From Bacteroidales bacterium UBA5621 (GTDB lineage Bacteria; Bacteroidota; Bacteroidia; Bacteroidales; VadinHA17): a DNA stretch of 8,452 nucleotides. Below, one piece after another: positions 1 to 6,539 of this stretch (the stretch's first letter is position 1; the number at the start of each line of letters is the position of its first letter). The stretch is taken from positions 1 through 8,452 of the forward strand of contig DIKJ01000221.1 of assembly GCA_002424525.1 (NCBI GenBank), written 5' to 3'. Both the position numbers and the translations under genes were made by a program. The notes under the pieces are model-generated. The model made no database searches. It saw nothing but the letters and a program-made list of their open reading frames with translations, and was not told the DNA's origin.

Positions 1-90
1 AAATTGTTAATCTGTCAAAGTAGAAATAGGGTGAGTACATCTACTTATTCCAAATATACTTCCAAGATAATATTAATTCTCATGGAATTG

Positions 91-125
91 TGTGATCTTT
101 GATTTGTGATGTGTGAGGTGTGAGG
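91..125. repeat. Five-unit heptanucleotide tandem repeat (about TGTGAKG)
   Basis: Five consecutive 7-base units start at 91, 98, 105, 112 and 119. The last two are identical (TGTGAGG), the third is TGTGATG, the first TGTGATC, and the second is the most diverged (TTTGATT). The periodicity stops at both ends: 84-90 and 126-132 do not match. The array fills most of the spacer of a candidate promoter for the membrane protein that starts at 173. I saw no other copy in the window. The repeat is read directly; any function is inference. Confidence 0.75.
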
Positions 126-133
126 TAATTTGG
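103..133 (+). promoter_or_regulatory. Candidate Bacteroidetes-type promoter for the small membrane protein
   Basis: TTTG at 103-106 is followed after 19 nt by TAATTTGG at 126-133, one mismatch from the Bacteroidetes -7 consensus TAnnTTTG, at the accepted spacing. The start site would fall near 138-141, about 35 nt before the ATG at 173. If real, the in-frame ATG at 113 cannot be the start because it lies between the promoter elements. The spacer is mostly heptamer repeat. Confidence 0.4.
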
Positions 134-172
134 GGTGTAAAATTAAAACTGGTAAATTTGGGAAAAAAAGGG

Positions 173-646
173 ATGGATAGCAATCATTTTTCACTCGATA
201 TAAACAGGAGCAACAAACTGACAAGAGTATTCCAGCTCCTTTTCGGTATTGTATGTCTTGTCGTTGCGGTATTCTGGCTCGTCTTTAACTTAAGGACTAT
301 GAAGGCAGAGATTACTCTCTGGATCACAATAATTTTCCTCGCAGGATTCGGTTATTACCAGATCATGGCCGGGCTGGGCAGGGCAGCGAAATTCATTGAG
401 ATCGGAAGAGATAAGATCACGCTCAAAAAGAGTTCCCTCCTCCCTCCTGTTGAGTTAAATGCCGGTGATATTGAAAAGATTGAACTGTTTACGCTGAGCA
501 TCATATTCCATTTAAATGCCGGAAAAAGTATCATCCTGAGGTTAGGAACCACTTTCACTGACAGGATAGGACCCATAAAGGACCACATCCTCAGATTTTC
601 TGAGGTTAACGGAATAAGTGCGGAACTTAAAAATGATTTGTCCTGA
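173..646 (+). CDS. Small inner-membrane protein, two helices plus possible PH-like domain
   Basis: A 157-residue protein of unknown function. From this start there is a short polar N-terminus, a hydrophobic helix at about residues 19-40, a second at about 47-68, then a soluble part. The soluble part (about 73-125) alternates short beta-like segments and ends in an amphipathic helix (about 131-141). That order resembles bacterial PH-like (bPH) membrane proteins, but I see no diagnostic motif, so the family call is inference. An upstream in-frame ATG at 113 exists. I prefer 173 because the reading frame before it looks non-coding, a purine-rich GGAAAAAAAGGG directly precedes it, and a candidate promoter overlaps the longer start. 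The gene converges on the GH95-CE15 gene with two bases between the stop codons. It appears to be a single-gene unit. Confidence 0.75.
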   Translation: MDSNHFSLDINRSNKLTRVFQLLFGIVCLVVAVFWLVFNLRTMKAEITLWITIIFLAGFGYYQIMAGLGRAAKFIEIGRDKITLKKSSLLPPVELNAGDIEKIELFTLSIIFHLNAGKSIILRLGTTFTDRIGPIKDHILRFSEVNGISAELKNDLS

Positions 647-660
647 CCTTACTTCAGGAC
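640..660. terminator. Perfect 7-bp hairpin spanning two convergent stop codons
   Basis: GTCCTGA at 640-646 is the exact reverse complement of TCAGGAC at 654-660, with a 7-nt loop. The left arm contains the TGA stop of the plus-strand membrane protein, and the loop contains the stop of the minus-strand GH95-CE15 gene. Read on the minus strand, an interrupted T-rich run follows about 7-11 nt after the hairpin. The plus direction has no T tract. This would be a weak intrinsic terminator at best, possibly bidirectional. Confidence 0.4.
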
Positions 661-3600
661 CATATCACCGAAATCCATGAACCAGTTCCAGTCTTTAAGG
701 AGCATGTTATGAACACCGCTTCTGACATGATAAGCCATTCTCCTGCTTATGACCGGTTTGTCGAGCGGCGGCATTCTTTCAGGCACTCCTGTTCCTGTCT
801 TGAAGAGATGGTATACGGGCGAGGCATGATAGAGCGACAGATATGAGCCCCGTGGGTCGGCCCAGAGATCGTCGCTTGCCGATGTCACATAAACTGCTCT
901 GGGAGCGATAAGTGCAATCAGCATGTGCATATCCACCGGCAGGGCATCTTCATTATCCCCGAACTGTCTGTAATTAAGGCAGAACCAATGCGGGAAAGAA
1001 GAATTTATCCTTGAAATGGTCTCACCAAAACGGCGTCGCGCCAGTGCCGCACCGCCGCAACCCGATTCATTTGCCACGACCATTGCAAACCGTTCATCTT
1101 CTGCACCTGCCCACAGAGCGGTTTTACCGCCCCGGGAATGACCAACCACGGCTACCTTTGTCTCGTCAATATCTTCATCCTTTTCGAAATAGTCCATACA
1201 GCGGCTGGCACCCCAGGCCCATGCGGCTAATGTGCCCCAGGAATCTCCCCGGCGCTCTCCCCTGTCGAGAATCCCATGTATTCCGTTCTGAAAATCATCG
1301 AAGTTGTCGGGGTCGACATCGGCGTTACTGAATACGGCAATGCAGTAACCCCTTGCCACAACCTCCTCTGCAGGCCAGAACTCGCTTTTAACCTTCCGTT
1401 GAGGGTCCCAGTTGGCAGGGCCGCGGTTATCGATCAGTAAAAAAGCCGGTACCGGCTTCGGAACGTTATTCGGAACAAACAGTGTGAGCCTGATCGTCAG
1501 GGATTTTCCTTCTGAAGTTATAGTGATATCGACCTCCTTCAGTGTCGCTTCCCCTCCCATCGCGCCATCATCCTGGTTGACGGTGTTAAAGCTCATTTCA
1601 TAAGGAGTATCGGGCACTCTGCCATACACGTTCTCCCTGAAGAGCTCAAGAATTTCATGCCTGCGCTCATTATTCCAGAGACGCCGGGTTTTCACCTTCC
1701 TTCCGTCGCTTGTCACGAGCGGGTCGGGAAGAATATATTCAGGAACTTTCTCCTCGTGGTAATTGAATTGAGGCTGATTTCCTGAAAGTCTTTCGACTGT
1801 TTCAGGAGATGCTTTCCAGCTTACCTCGGTAAGCACTCTTTTGTTCATGAAATAGTTTTCTCCTTCCCGGGTTTCGAAATCAGTGATTATCGGGCCGTAT
1901 TTAACCCTGCAGATACCTCCCTTTGTGGAACGGATTGAAGCTGACGAGGCTATCCCGTCTTTCCATTCAATGTCAACAATAAAACCTCCGCGGGCAACAA
2001 GGCCCCTCACCCTTCCGTCTTTCCATACCGAGGGGAGGGCCGGCAGTAATTCAATATAATCCTGATGGCTCTGCAGAAGCATTTCGGCAATGCCTGCCGT
2101 TCCGCCAAAATTGCCGTCGATCTGGAAGGGAGGATGGCTGTCGAAAAGGTTTTTAAGTGTGGATTTCGCCAGCAGGGCCATTATATGTTCATAAGCGTCA
2201 TCACCTCTCTGCAGTCGTGCATAGAAGTTAATGATCCACGCCCTGCTCCAGCCGGTATGTCCCCCGCCCTGGGAAAGCCGGCGTCCGATAGTTTTTCCGG
2301 CAGCTTCAAAAAGAGCCGGGGTCTGCGGGGTTATCTGAGCAAGTGGGTATAGACCAAGCAGATGGGACATATGTCTGTGTCCGGGCTCTACCTCTTCATA
2401 ATCTTTTATCCACTCCTGTATTGTCCCGTCAGAAGAGATCTTGACGGGTGGCAGTTTTGCCTGTGCCTCCTTGATTTTCCCTATAAGCTCCTCATCTGTC
2501 CCAAGTAGTGTTGCTGCTTCAACGCAATAATCGAAAACAGCGTTTGCAGTCTGAATATCAATTGTAGCGGCATAAGTAAGCTGAGCGCTCTCATCAGTAC
2601 CTGGCAGACGGTACCGGTTCTCCGGAGATGTGGAAGGGTTTGTAACCAGGTATCCCTCCGGCGAAGGGACAAGAAAACCCAGCAGGAATTGAGCTGAGCC
2701 CTTCAGCACCGGCCAGGCGACCTCCCTGAGGTACCTCATATCGCGCGTAAACAGAAAATGTTCATAGAGTGGAAAGGTCATCCATGGTCCGTTGGTCGGA
2801 GTAAGTCCCCAGACACCGTCAGCGACTCCTGTCCTGCCGAAAGGGTCGGTAAGATGATGCATCGTCCACCCATCTGTTCCGTACATTTCCCTCGCCGTCA
2901 CACTTCCGGGAACAGTAAGCCGGCTTACAAAACCGGCAAGCACCTCCGACGTTTCAGGCAGGTTGCAGATTTCGGATGGCCAGTAGTTCATCTGAAGATT
3001 GATGTTTGTATGGAAGTCGGAATTCCAGGGAGCATTGAACTCCTTATTCCAAATGCCCTGCAGGTTGGCAGGAAGGACGGCAGGGTAACGAGAAGATCCC
3101 ATCAGCAGATAACGGCCATAGGAGAAATAGAGAGCAACCAGCCCGTTGTCAGTTCCTCCTGCTTTTATCCTCGCGAGTCGCTCGTCAGTCGGCAGATAAT
3201 TCAGTGTGTCGGGCCCGAGATCGAGCGAGACCCGCCTGAATATCTCACGATGTTCCGTCAGGTGGGCTTTGAGAAGTGACCGGAAGTCACTCTTTCTGAT
3301 CCTGTTCAGGATGTCACTGCAGAGGGCGCCGGGATCAATGCCTTCATCAATATCGAGCTGATAAAGATTATAATTGGTTGCAGCAGTGAGTATTATCGTA
3401 ATGCGTGAGGCATCTGCAACCCTGATCGCATTATCCCCTGCGGAGAGGCTCCCGCCCCTTACCGAGAATCTTGCTTCGGCGGCAAACTTCATGTGATCAC
3501 CGCCTGGGCCACGCAAAGGATCATCTGCGTCGCGGATCTGTCCGCTGAGTATTATCCGCCCGTCGTCAGTCGCGGTTACAACAGCGTCCCTGGCGCGCAC

Positions 3601-4176
3601 AAGCTCAAAAAGGGCATTGATGCGGCCGCCACCCATGCTCCTGATATCTATCACAATGGCATTGTCGGTAGCCGATGCAAATACTCTCTGGATGAATGTT
3701 TTCCCGTTTACCCTGAACCTGGTTTCTGCAATTCCCGATTCTATGTCAAGCGCCCTGCGATAGCCGGAATAATCGCTCTCCCACTGGTAGTTTATCCGAA
3801 GATCGCCCAGGGGCTGGTATGAACGGATCCTTGGCGGTGTTCCTATAAAATAAGCGGATGCAAGCTCCTCCGCCTTTCTGATCTCTCCGTCAAAAATTGC
3901 CTTTTGCAGGTCCGGAAGGTTTTTCAGGGCTGACGGGTTGTTATTGTTGATCTTTGATCCGGCCCAGATGCTCTCCTCATTAAGCTGGATAGATTCATTT
4001 ACGGGATCTCCGAAAACCATTGCCCCGAGTCTCCCGTTTCCGACCGGGAGGGCCTCGTTCCAATCAGCCGCCGGCTCGTCGTACCAGAGTTCGTTTGCCG
4101 GGTCGCCGGATTTTTGCAGAGAGCAACCAGATATGACCAAAAGAAGAAAAGCAAGAGTAATAGCCCTGTTTGCCAT
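649..4176 (-). CDS. Lipoprotein GH95 glycosidase fused to CE15 glucuronoyl esterase
   Basis: A 1175-residue two-enzyme protein. Residues 1-18 are a lipoprotein signal (hydrophobic stretch, ISGC, lipid on Cys18). No acidic export tag follows the Cys, so periplasmic versus surface location is open. Residues about 28-795 are a full-length GH95 domain (N-terminal beta domain, alpha/alpha barrel, C-terminal beta domain). By motif comparison with the bifidobacterial fucosidase AfcA, likely active-site residues are Asn391 and Asn393 (HTNIN), Glu519 (SPEN) and Asp687 (FQIDGNFGG). GH95 enzymes remove terminal alpha-L-fucose or L-galactose. Residues about 807-1175 are a CE15 esterase with Ser1014 (GHSRGGK), Glu1037 (NESGCGG), His1156 and an additional Asp1103. 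CE15 cleaves esters of glucuronic acid joining xylan to lignin or small alcohols. No second signal peptide or internal stop separates the halves. No SusC/SusD or other CAZyme gene adjoins it here. Family calls are firm; exact substrate is inferred. Confidence 0.93.
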   Translation of the reverse strand: MANRAITLAFLLLVISGCSLQKSGDPANELWYDEPAADWNEALPVGNGRLGAMVFGDPVNESIQLNEESIWAGSKINNNNPSALKNLPDLQKAIFDGEIRKAEELASAYFIGTPPRIRSYQPLGDLRINYQWESDYSGYRRALDIESGIAETRFRVNGKTFIQRVFASATDNAIVIDIRSMGGGRINALFELVRARDAVVTATDDGRIILSGQIRDADDPLRGPGGDHMKFAAEARFSVRGGSLSAGDNAIRVADASRITIILTAATNYNLYQLDIDEGIDPGALCSDILNRIRKSDFRSLLKAHLTEHREIFRRVSLDLGPDTLNYLPTDERLARIKAGGTDNGLVALYFSYGRYLLMGSSRYPAVLPANLQGIWNKEFNAPWNSDFHTNINLQMNYWPSEICNLPETSEVLAGFVSRLTVPGSVTAREMYGTDGWTMHHLTDPFGRTGVADGVWGLTPTNGPWMTFPLYEHFLFTRDMRYLREVAWPVLKGSAQFLLGFLVPSPEGYLVTNPSTSPENRYRLPGTDESAQLTYAATIDIQTANAVFDYCVEAATLLGTDEELIGKIKEAQAKLPPVKISSDGTIQEWIKDYEEVEPGHRHMSHLLGLYPLAQITPQTPALFEAAGKTIGRRLSQGGGHTGWSRAWIINFYARLQRGDDAYEHIMALLAKSTLKNLFDSHPPFQIDGNFGGTAGIAEMLLQSHQDYIELLPALPSVWKDGRVRGLVARGGFIVDIEWKDGIASSASIRSTKGGICRVKYGPIITDFETREGENYFMNKRVLTEVSWKASPETVERLSGNQPQFNYHEEKVPEYILPDPLVTSDGRKVKTRRLWNNERRHEILELFRENVYGRVPDTPYEMSFNTVNQDDGAMGGEATLKEVDITITSEGKSLTIRLTLFVPNNVPKPVPAFLLIDNRGPANWDPQRKVKSEFWPAEEVVARGYCIAVFSNADVDPDNFDDFQNGIHGILDRGERRGDSWGTLAAWAWGASRCMDYFEKDEDIDETKVAVVGHSRGGKTALWAGAEDERFAMVVANESGCGGAALARRRFGETISRINSSFPHWFCLNYRQFGDNEDALPVDMHMLIALIAPRAVYVTSASDDLWADPRGSYLSLYHASPVYHLFKTGTGVPERMPPLDKPVISRRMAYHVRSGVHNMLLKDWNWFMDFGDMVLK

Positions 4177-4207
4177 TTTATTATTCTGTATTAATGATTA
4201 AAGGGTA

Positions 4208-4238
4208 CAATTATAAACAAAAGAAATTTACGCACAAC
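4208..4238 (-). promoter_or_regulatory. Candidate Bacteroidetes-type promoter for the GH95-CE15 gene
   Basis: On the minus strand, GTTG at 4238-4235 is followed after 19 nt by TATAATTG at 4215-4208. Each element has one mismatch from TTTG and TAnnTTTG. The implied start site is near 4201-4204, giving a leader of about 25 nt before the ATG at 4176. The leader is AT-rich and has no Shine-Dalgarno sequence, as is common in this phylum. An alternative -7 element, TAAATTTC, lies slightly upstream at 4230-4223 but has no clear -33 partner. Confidence 0.35.
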
Positions 4239-4280
4239 TCCGGCTAATTTAATGTAATTTTACAATAATGAAGATTAATT

Positions 4281-5297
4281 ATGGGTCCGCTGTTTCTCAA
4301 ATACGACAGGTATATTGAATGCAGGCTATGTCCTCACATGTGCAAGATTGCACAGGGAAAGAGAGGTATCTGCGGAGTCAGAAAAAACACCGGAGATGAG
4401 ATTGAGCTGTTAACATACGGAGTTGTATCAGGCTATTCCCTTGATCCTGTTGAAAAGAAGCCGTTATACCATTTTTTTCCCGGAAGCAATGTCCTCTCCA
4501 TCGGCTCTTATGGTTGTAACATGAGATGTGACTTCTGCCAGAACTGGCATATCTCACAGAAGAGTGCTGAAGATTTTTCCCGCAACACCACACCTGATCT
4601 GCTGGCCGATGAAGCAGTTTCATCAGGTAATAACCTGGGACTGGCATTCACCTACAATGAGCCGGTTATATGGTTCGAGTTTATCAGGGATACAGCGCTG
4701 AAAATAAAGGGAAAAGGGTTGTTCACCGTCCTTGTAAGCAACGGATATGTGAATAAAGATCCTCTGGATGAGATCATTGGGTTTACAGATGCTTTTAACA
4801 TCGATCTCAAGGCGTTCAATAACGATTTCTATAAAAGGCTTACCGGTGCTGAAATTGAACCTGTTAAGAACACGTTAAAGCAGATCGCAACATCAGGAAA
4901 GCATCTTGAAATAACCACGCTGATCATACCCGGCCGGAACGACAGCCTGCAGGAAATGACGGAACAAGCCCTTTGGATAGCGGGCGAGCTGGGGAAAGAT
5001 ACTCCGCTGCATCTGAGCAGGTACTTTCCAACCTACAGGAGGGATGATCCTCCAACTTCCGGAAAAGCGCTAACCGCTCTCTACGAGACAGCTTCGGCTC
5101 ATCTCGATTATGTATACATGGGAAATATCAATTCTGATGCCGGCCATGACACAAAATGCAAAAACTGCGGCACCATAGTGACAAAAAGATCGGGTTACAG
5201 CACGGACTTGTTAAACCTTGATAATGAAGGAAGTTGCATCAGTTGCGGCAGCAGAGTCTACAGGTATTTCACGCTTTCTTCCCGGAAATTGCGCTGA
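4281..5297 (+). CDS. amrS: AmmeMemoRadiSam-type radical SAM enzyme (AmrS family)
   Basis: A 338-residue radical S-adenosylmethionine enzyme. The cluster-binding motif CX3CX2C is Cys79, Cys83 and Cys86 (GCNMRCDFCQNW), the form typical of AmrS. The N-terminus carries Cys14, Cys17, Cys21 and Cys31 (CRLCPHMC, then GICGVR), also characteristic. Near the C-terminus two CxxC pairs (Cys293/Cys296, Cys319/Cys322) suggest a zinc ribbon. Family members usually sit with, or are fused to, Memo-like and AMMECR1 proteins; neither is in this window, and the physiological reaction of the family is, to my knowledge, unsettled. It is similar in outline to pyruvate formate-lyase activating enzymes, but the N-terminal cysteines and whole-length pattern favour AmrS. 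The gene is divergent from GH95-CE15 (104 bp apart). Its upstream region is AT-rich, with a -7-like TAATTTTA at 4255-4262 but no clear -33 element. Its last 29 bp overlap the convergent 97-residue gene. Confidence 0.88.
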   Translation: MGPLFLKYDRYIECRLCPHMCKIAQGKRGICGVRKNTGDEIELLTYGVVSGYSLDPVEKKPLYHFFPGSNVLSIGSYGCNMRCDFCQNWHISQKSAEDFSRNTTPDLLADEAVSSGNNLGLAFTYNEPVIWFEFIRDTALKIKGKGLFTVLVSNGYVNKDPLDEIIGFTDAFNIDLKAFNNDFYKRLTGAEIEPVKNTLKQIATSGKHLEITTLIIPGRNDSLQEMTEQALWIAGELGKDTPLHLSRYFPTYRRDDPPTSGKALTALYETASAHLDYVYMGNINSDAGHDTKCKNCGTIVTKRSGYSTDLLNLDNEGSCISCGSRVYRYFTLSSRKLR

Positions 5298-5562
5298 GTC
5301 TAACGAAGAGCTTATCCATACCGGTGACGAGGTCTGTTTTTACCTGCTGAAAATGCGCTTTTCTGTTGCCTGATCCGTCATCCTTCGCCGGATTGTTCAC
5401 CCTGCTGATGAGATCGTTTCTCAGAGTGACAGCTTCTGATATGATTCCTGACACTTCATCTGCCTTGTTTTCGGGGTGGAGTCCTCCATACGCAAAGCAA
5501 TCGGAGATCAATTCAAATACCAGTAAATCAATATCTTTTTTAAGTCTTCTTACGCTAGCCAT
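5269..5562 (-). CDS. Small conserved-looking helical protein of unknown function
   Basis: A 97-residue, mostly helical, charged, soluble protein with no signal peptide or membrane segment. The N-terminal part (about residues 1-55) alternates hydrophobic and charged residues in helical fashion. An Asn-Asn-Pro turn at about 56-58 precedes a polar linker (about 59-66) and a second helix (about 68-92). It resembles short uncharacterised proteins that I recall as widespread in Bacteroidetes; this recognition is from memory and no function is known to me. A perfect -7-like TATCTTTG lies 24 bases upstream. It follows the class IV aminotransferase on the same strand after 52 bp, so it may be co-transcribed or have its own promoter. 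It ends inside the 3' end of the opposing radical SAM gene. Confidence 0.72.
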   Translation of the reverse strand: MASVRRLKKDIDLLVFELISDCFAYGGLHPENKADEVSGIISEAVTLRNDLISRVNNPAKDDGSGNRKAHFQQVKTDLVTGMDKLFVRLSAISGKKA

Positions 5563-5585
5563 AGCCTGAATTTAAATATGAGGTA

Positions 5586-5593
5586 CAAAGATA
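5586..5593 (-). promoter_or_regulatory. Candidate -7 promoter element for the 97-residue gene
   Basis: On the minus strand TATCTTTG matches the Bacteroidetes -7 consensus TAnnTTTG exactly. The implied start site is near 5579-5582, leaving a leader of about 20 nt before the ATG at 5562. The -33 region is poor: only a GTTT-like stretch sits at the right distance. Without a clear -33 element the call stays tentative. Confidence 0.35.
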
Positions 5594-5614
5594 ACAAAAC
5601 ACGGGAACTTTAAA

Positions 5615-6454
5615 CTATTGACGATCAGTATTTGAGATAAAGCGCTGGATACTCTCCTCTGCCCTGATCATATAGAGATGCCTCAGATTTTCAATAACCG
5701 GGAGCCCGGCTTTAAAGAAGATGTCGCCGATACAGCAGAATGGAAGCACAACCGGAGAAGTGCCGGTCATGAAAACAGCGTCGTAGGATCCGATATCTTT
5801 CACCCTGACGCAATCGAACCTGACTTCCTGGCCGGTCTCCCTGCAGATCGCGAGAATATGTTTCCTGGTAATTCCGTTAAGGATCCTGTTATCCGGAGCA
5901 GTTACAAGAATGTCATCCTTAAGGAAGAAGATGTTTGAGCGGCTCCCCTCAGTGATGCATTCATCCTGATTAACCAGCAGTGCTTCATAACCGCCCTCCA
6001 GTATGAGCTTGTGAAAAATAGATGAACGCAGCTTGTGATTTATCACTTTCGATTCCGGATCCTTGCGCTCAGCATAGTACAGAATACCCTTGACCCCCTT
6101 CCTGTATTGCTCTTCATCAGGATAGACAGGTTCAATAAAATAGACCAGATAATTGTTCCTGCCGTTGTTGTAATTAAAAACTATCTTGAGGTTGATCTCT
6201 TTTCTCCTTTCCGTTCTCGCCAGTCTGATAATATCCTTCCTTATTGTTTCGATGCTTGCAAGACTCTTTTTGTGCATCATTTTCAGACTGCTTTCAAGAC
6301 GTTCCATATGGTCATGGAAGAAAACCGGGCTTCCCTTTGCCATCCTGATAACTTCGTATACCGAATCGCCTTCGTAGACGTATTTATTGTCAAAGGTGTC
6401 GCGGGGCAGTATCGCTCCGTCGAGGATAAATTTTTTTCCGTAGCATTCGTTCAT
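5615..6454 (-). CDS. Class IV PLP-dependent aminotransferase or aminodeoxychorismate lyase
   Basis: A 279-residue cytosolic fold-type IV PLP enzyme. From this start, Lys136 in a KVIN stretch is the likely Schiff-base lysine. It aligns with the KSLN of D-amino acid transaminase and lies 33 residues before the conserved Glu169 of EGSRSNIF. The LNGITRKHIL phosphate-binding segment and a TGTSP segment follow. All core motifs are present and the length is normal. The fold covers branched-chain aminotransferases, D-amino acid transaminases and 4-amino-4-deoxychorismate lyase (folate pathway). No substrate-defining motif or pabB neighbour decides between them, so I leave the symbol blank. An in-frame ATG 11 codons upstream (6487) is possible. 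I prefer 6454 because a perfect -7 element lies between the two, and homologues as I recall begin near NECYGKKF. It is divergent from the exonuclease gene and lies 52 bp upstream of the 97-residue gene. Confidence 0.88.
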   Translation of the reverse strand: MNECYGKKFILDGAILPRDTFDNKYVYEGDSVYEVIRMAKGSPVFFHDHMERLESSLKMMHKKSLASIETIRKDIIRLARTERRKEINLKIVFNYNNGRNNYLVYFIEPVYPDEEQYRKGVKGILYYAERKDPESKVINHKLRSSIFHKLILEGGYEALLVNQDECITEGSRSNIFFLKDDILVTAPDNRILNGITRKHILAICRETGQEVRFDCVRVKDIGSYDAVFMTGTSPVVLPFCCIGDIFFKAGLPVIENLRHLYMIRAEESIQRFISNTDRQ

Positions 6455-6472
6455 GTCAGGAGGTTTAATAAA

Positions 6473-6507
6473 CAAATTTAAGAACATTAAAGGAGAGTAC
6501 CAGCAAA
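6473..6507 (-). promoter_or_regulatory. Candidate Bacteroidetes-type promoter for the class IV aminotransferase
   Basis: On the minus strand TAAATTTG at 6480-6473 is an exact TAnnTTTG match. A TTTG at 6507-6504 lies 23 nt upstream of it, slightly more than the usual 19-21. Transcription would start near 6466-6469, about 12-15 nt before the ATG at 6454. It would leave the ATG at 6487 outside the mRNA, which supports the shorter start. Confidence 0.38.
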
Positions 6508-6539
6508 ACTGATTATATTCGTAATGGTTATCAGAAAGG

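Noticed and set aside
113..172. Upstream in-frame extension of the small membrane protein
   Set aside because: The ATG at 113 lies within the heptamer repeat and between the candidate promoter elements, and the first 20 codons do not look like protein; 173 fits better.
1690..1830. Possible two separate genes (GH95 and CE15) rather than a fusion
   Set aside because: The frame is continuous through the junction, with no stop, no second signal peptide and no start with a credible leader before the CE15 half.
2758..3279. 173-residue open frame on the plus strand
   Set aside because: It is antisense to the highly conserved GH95 catalytic barrel and has no recognisable motifs; it is a shadow of the GC-richer real gene.
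4253..4264. Palindrome TGTAATTTTACA upstream of the radical SAM gene as an operator
   Set aside because: Only 5-bp arms in very AT-rich DNA, where such palindromes occur by chance; no second copy seen.
6455..6461. AGGAGG-like run near the aminotransferase start taken as its Shine-Dalgarno sequence
   Set aside because: The AGGAGG reads on the plus strand, whereas the gene is on the minus strand, so it cannot serve that start.
6463..6473. Palindrome GTTTAATAAAC between the divergent aminotransferase and exonuclease genes
   Set aside because: Short, AT-rich, single copy; not enough to call a regulator site.
6035..6481. 148-residue open frame on the plus strand
   Set aside because: It lies antisense to the class IV aminotransferase, whose motifs are complete; no motif or start signal of its own.
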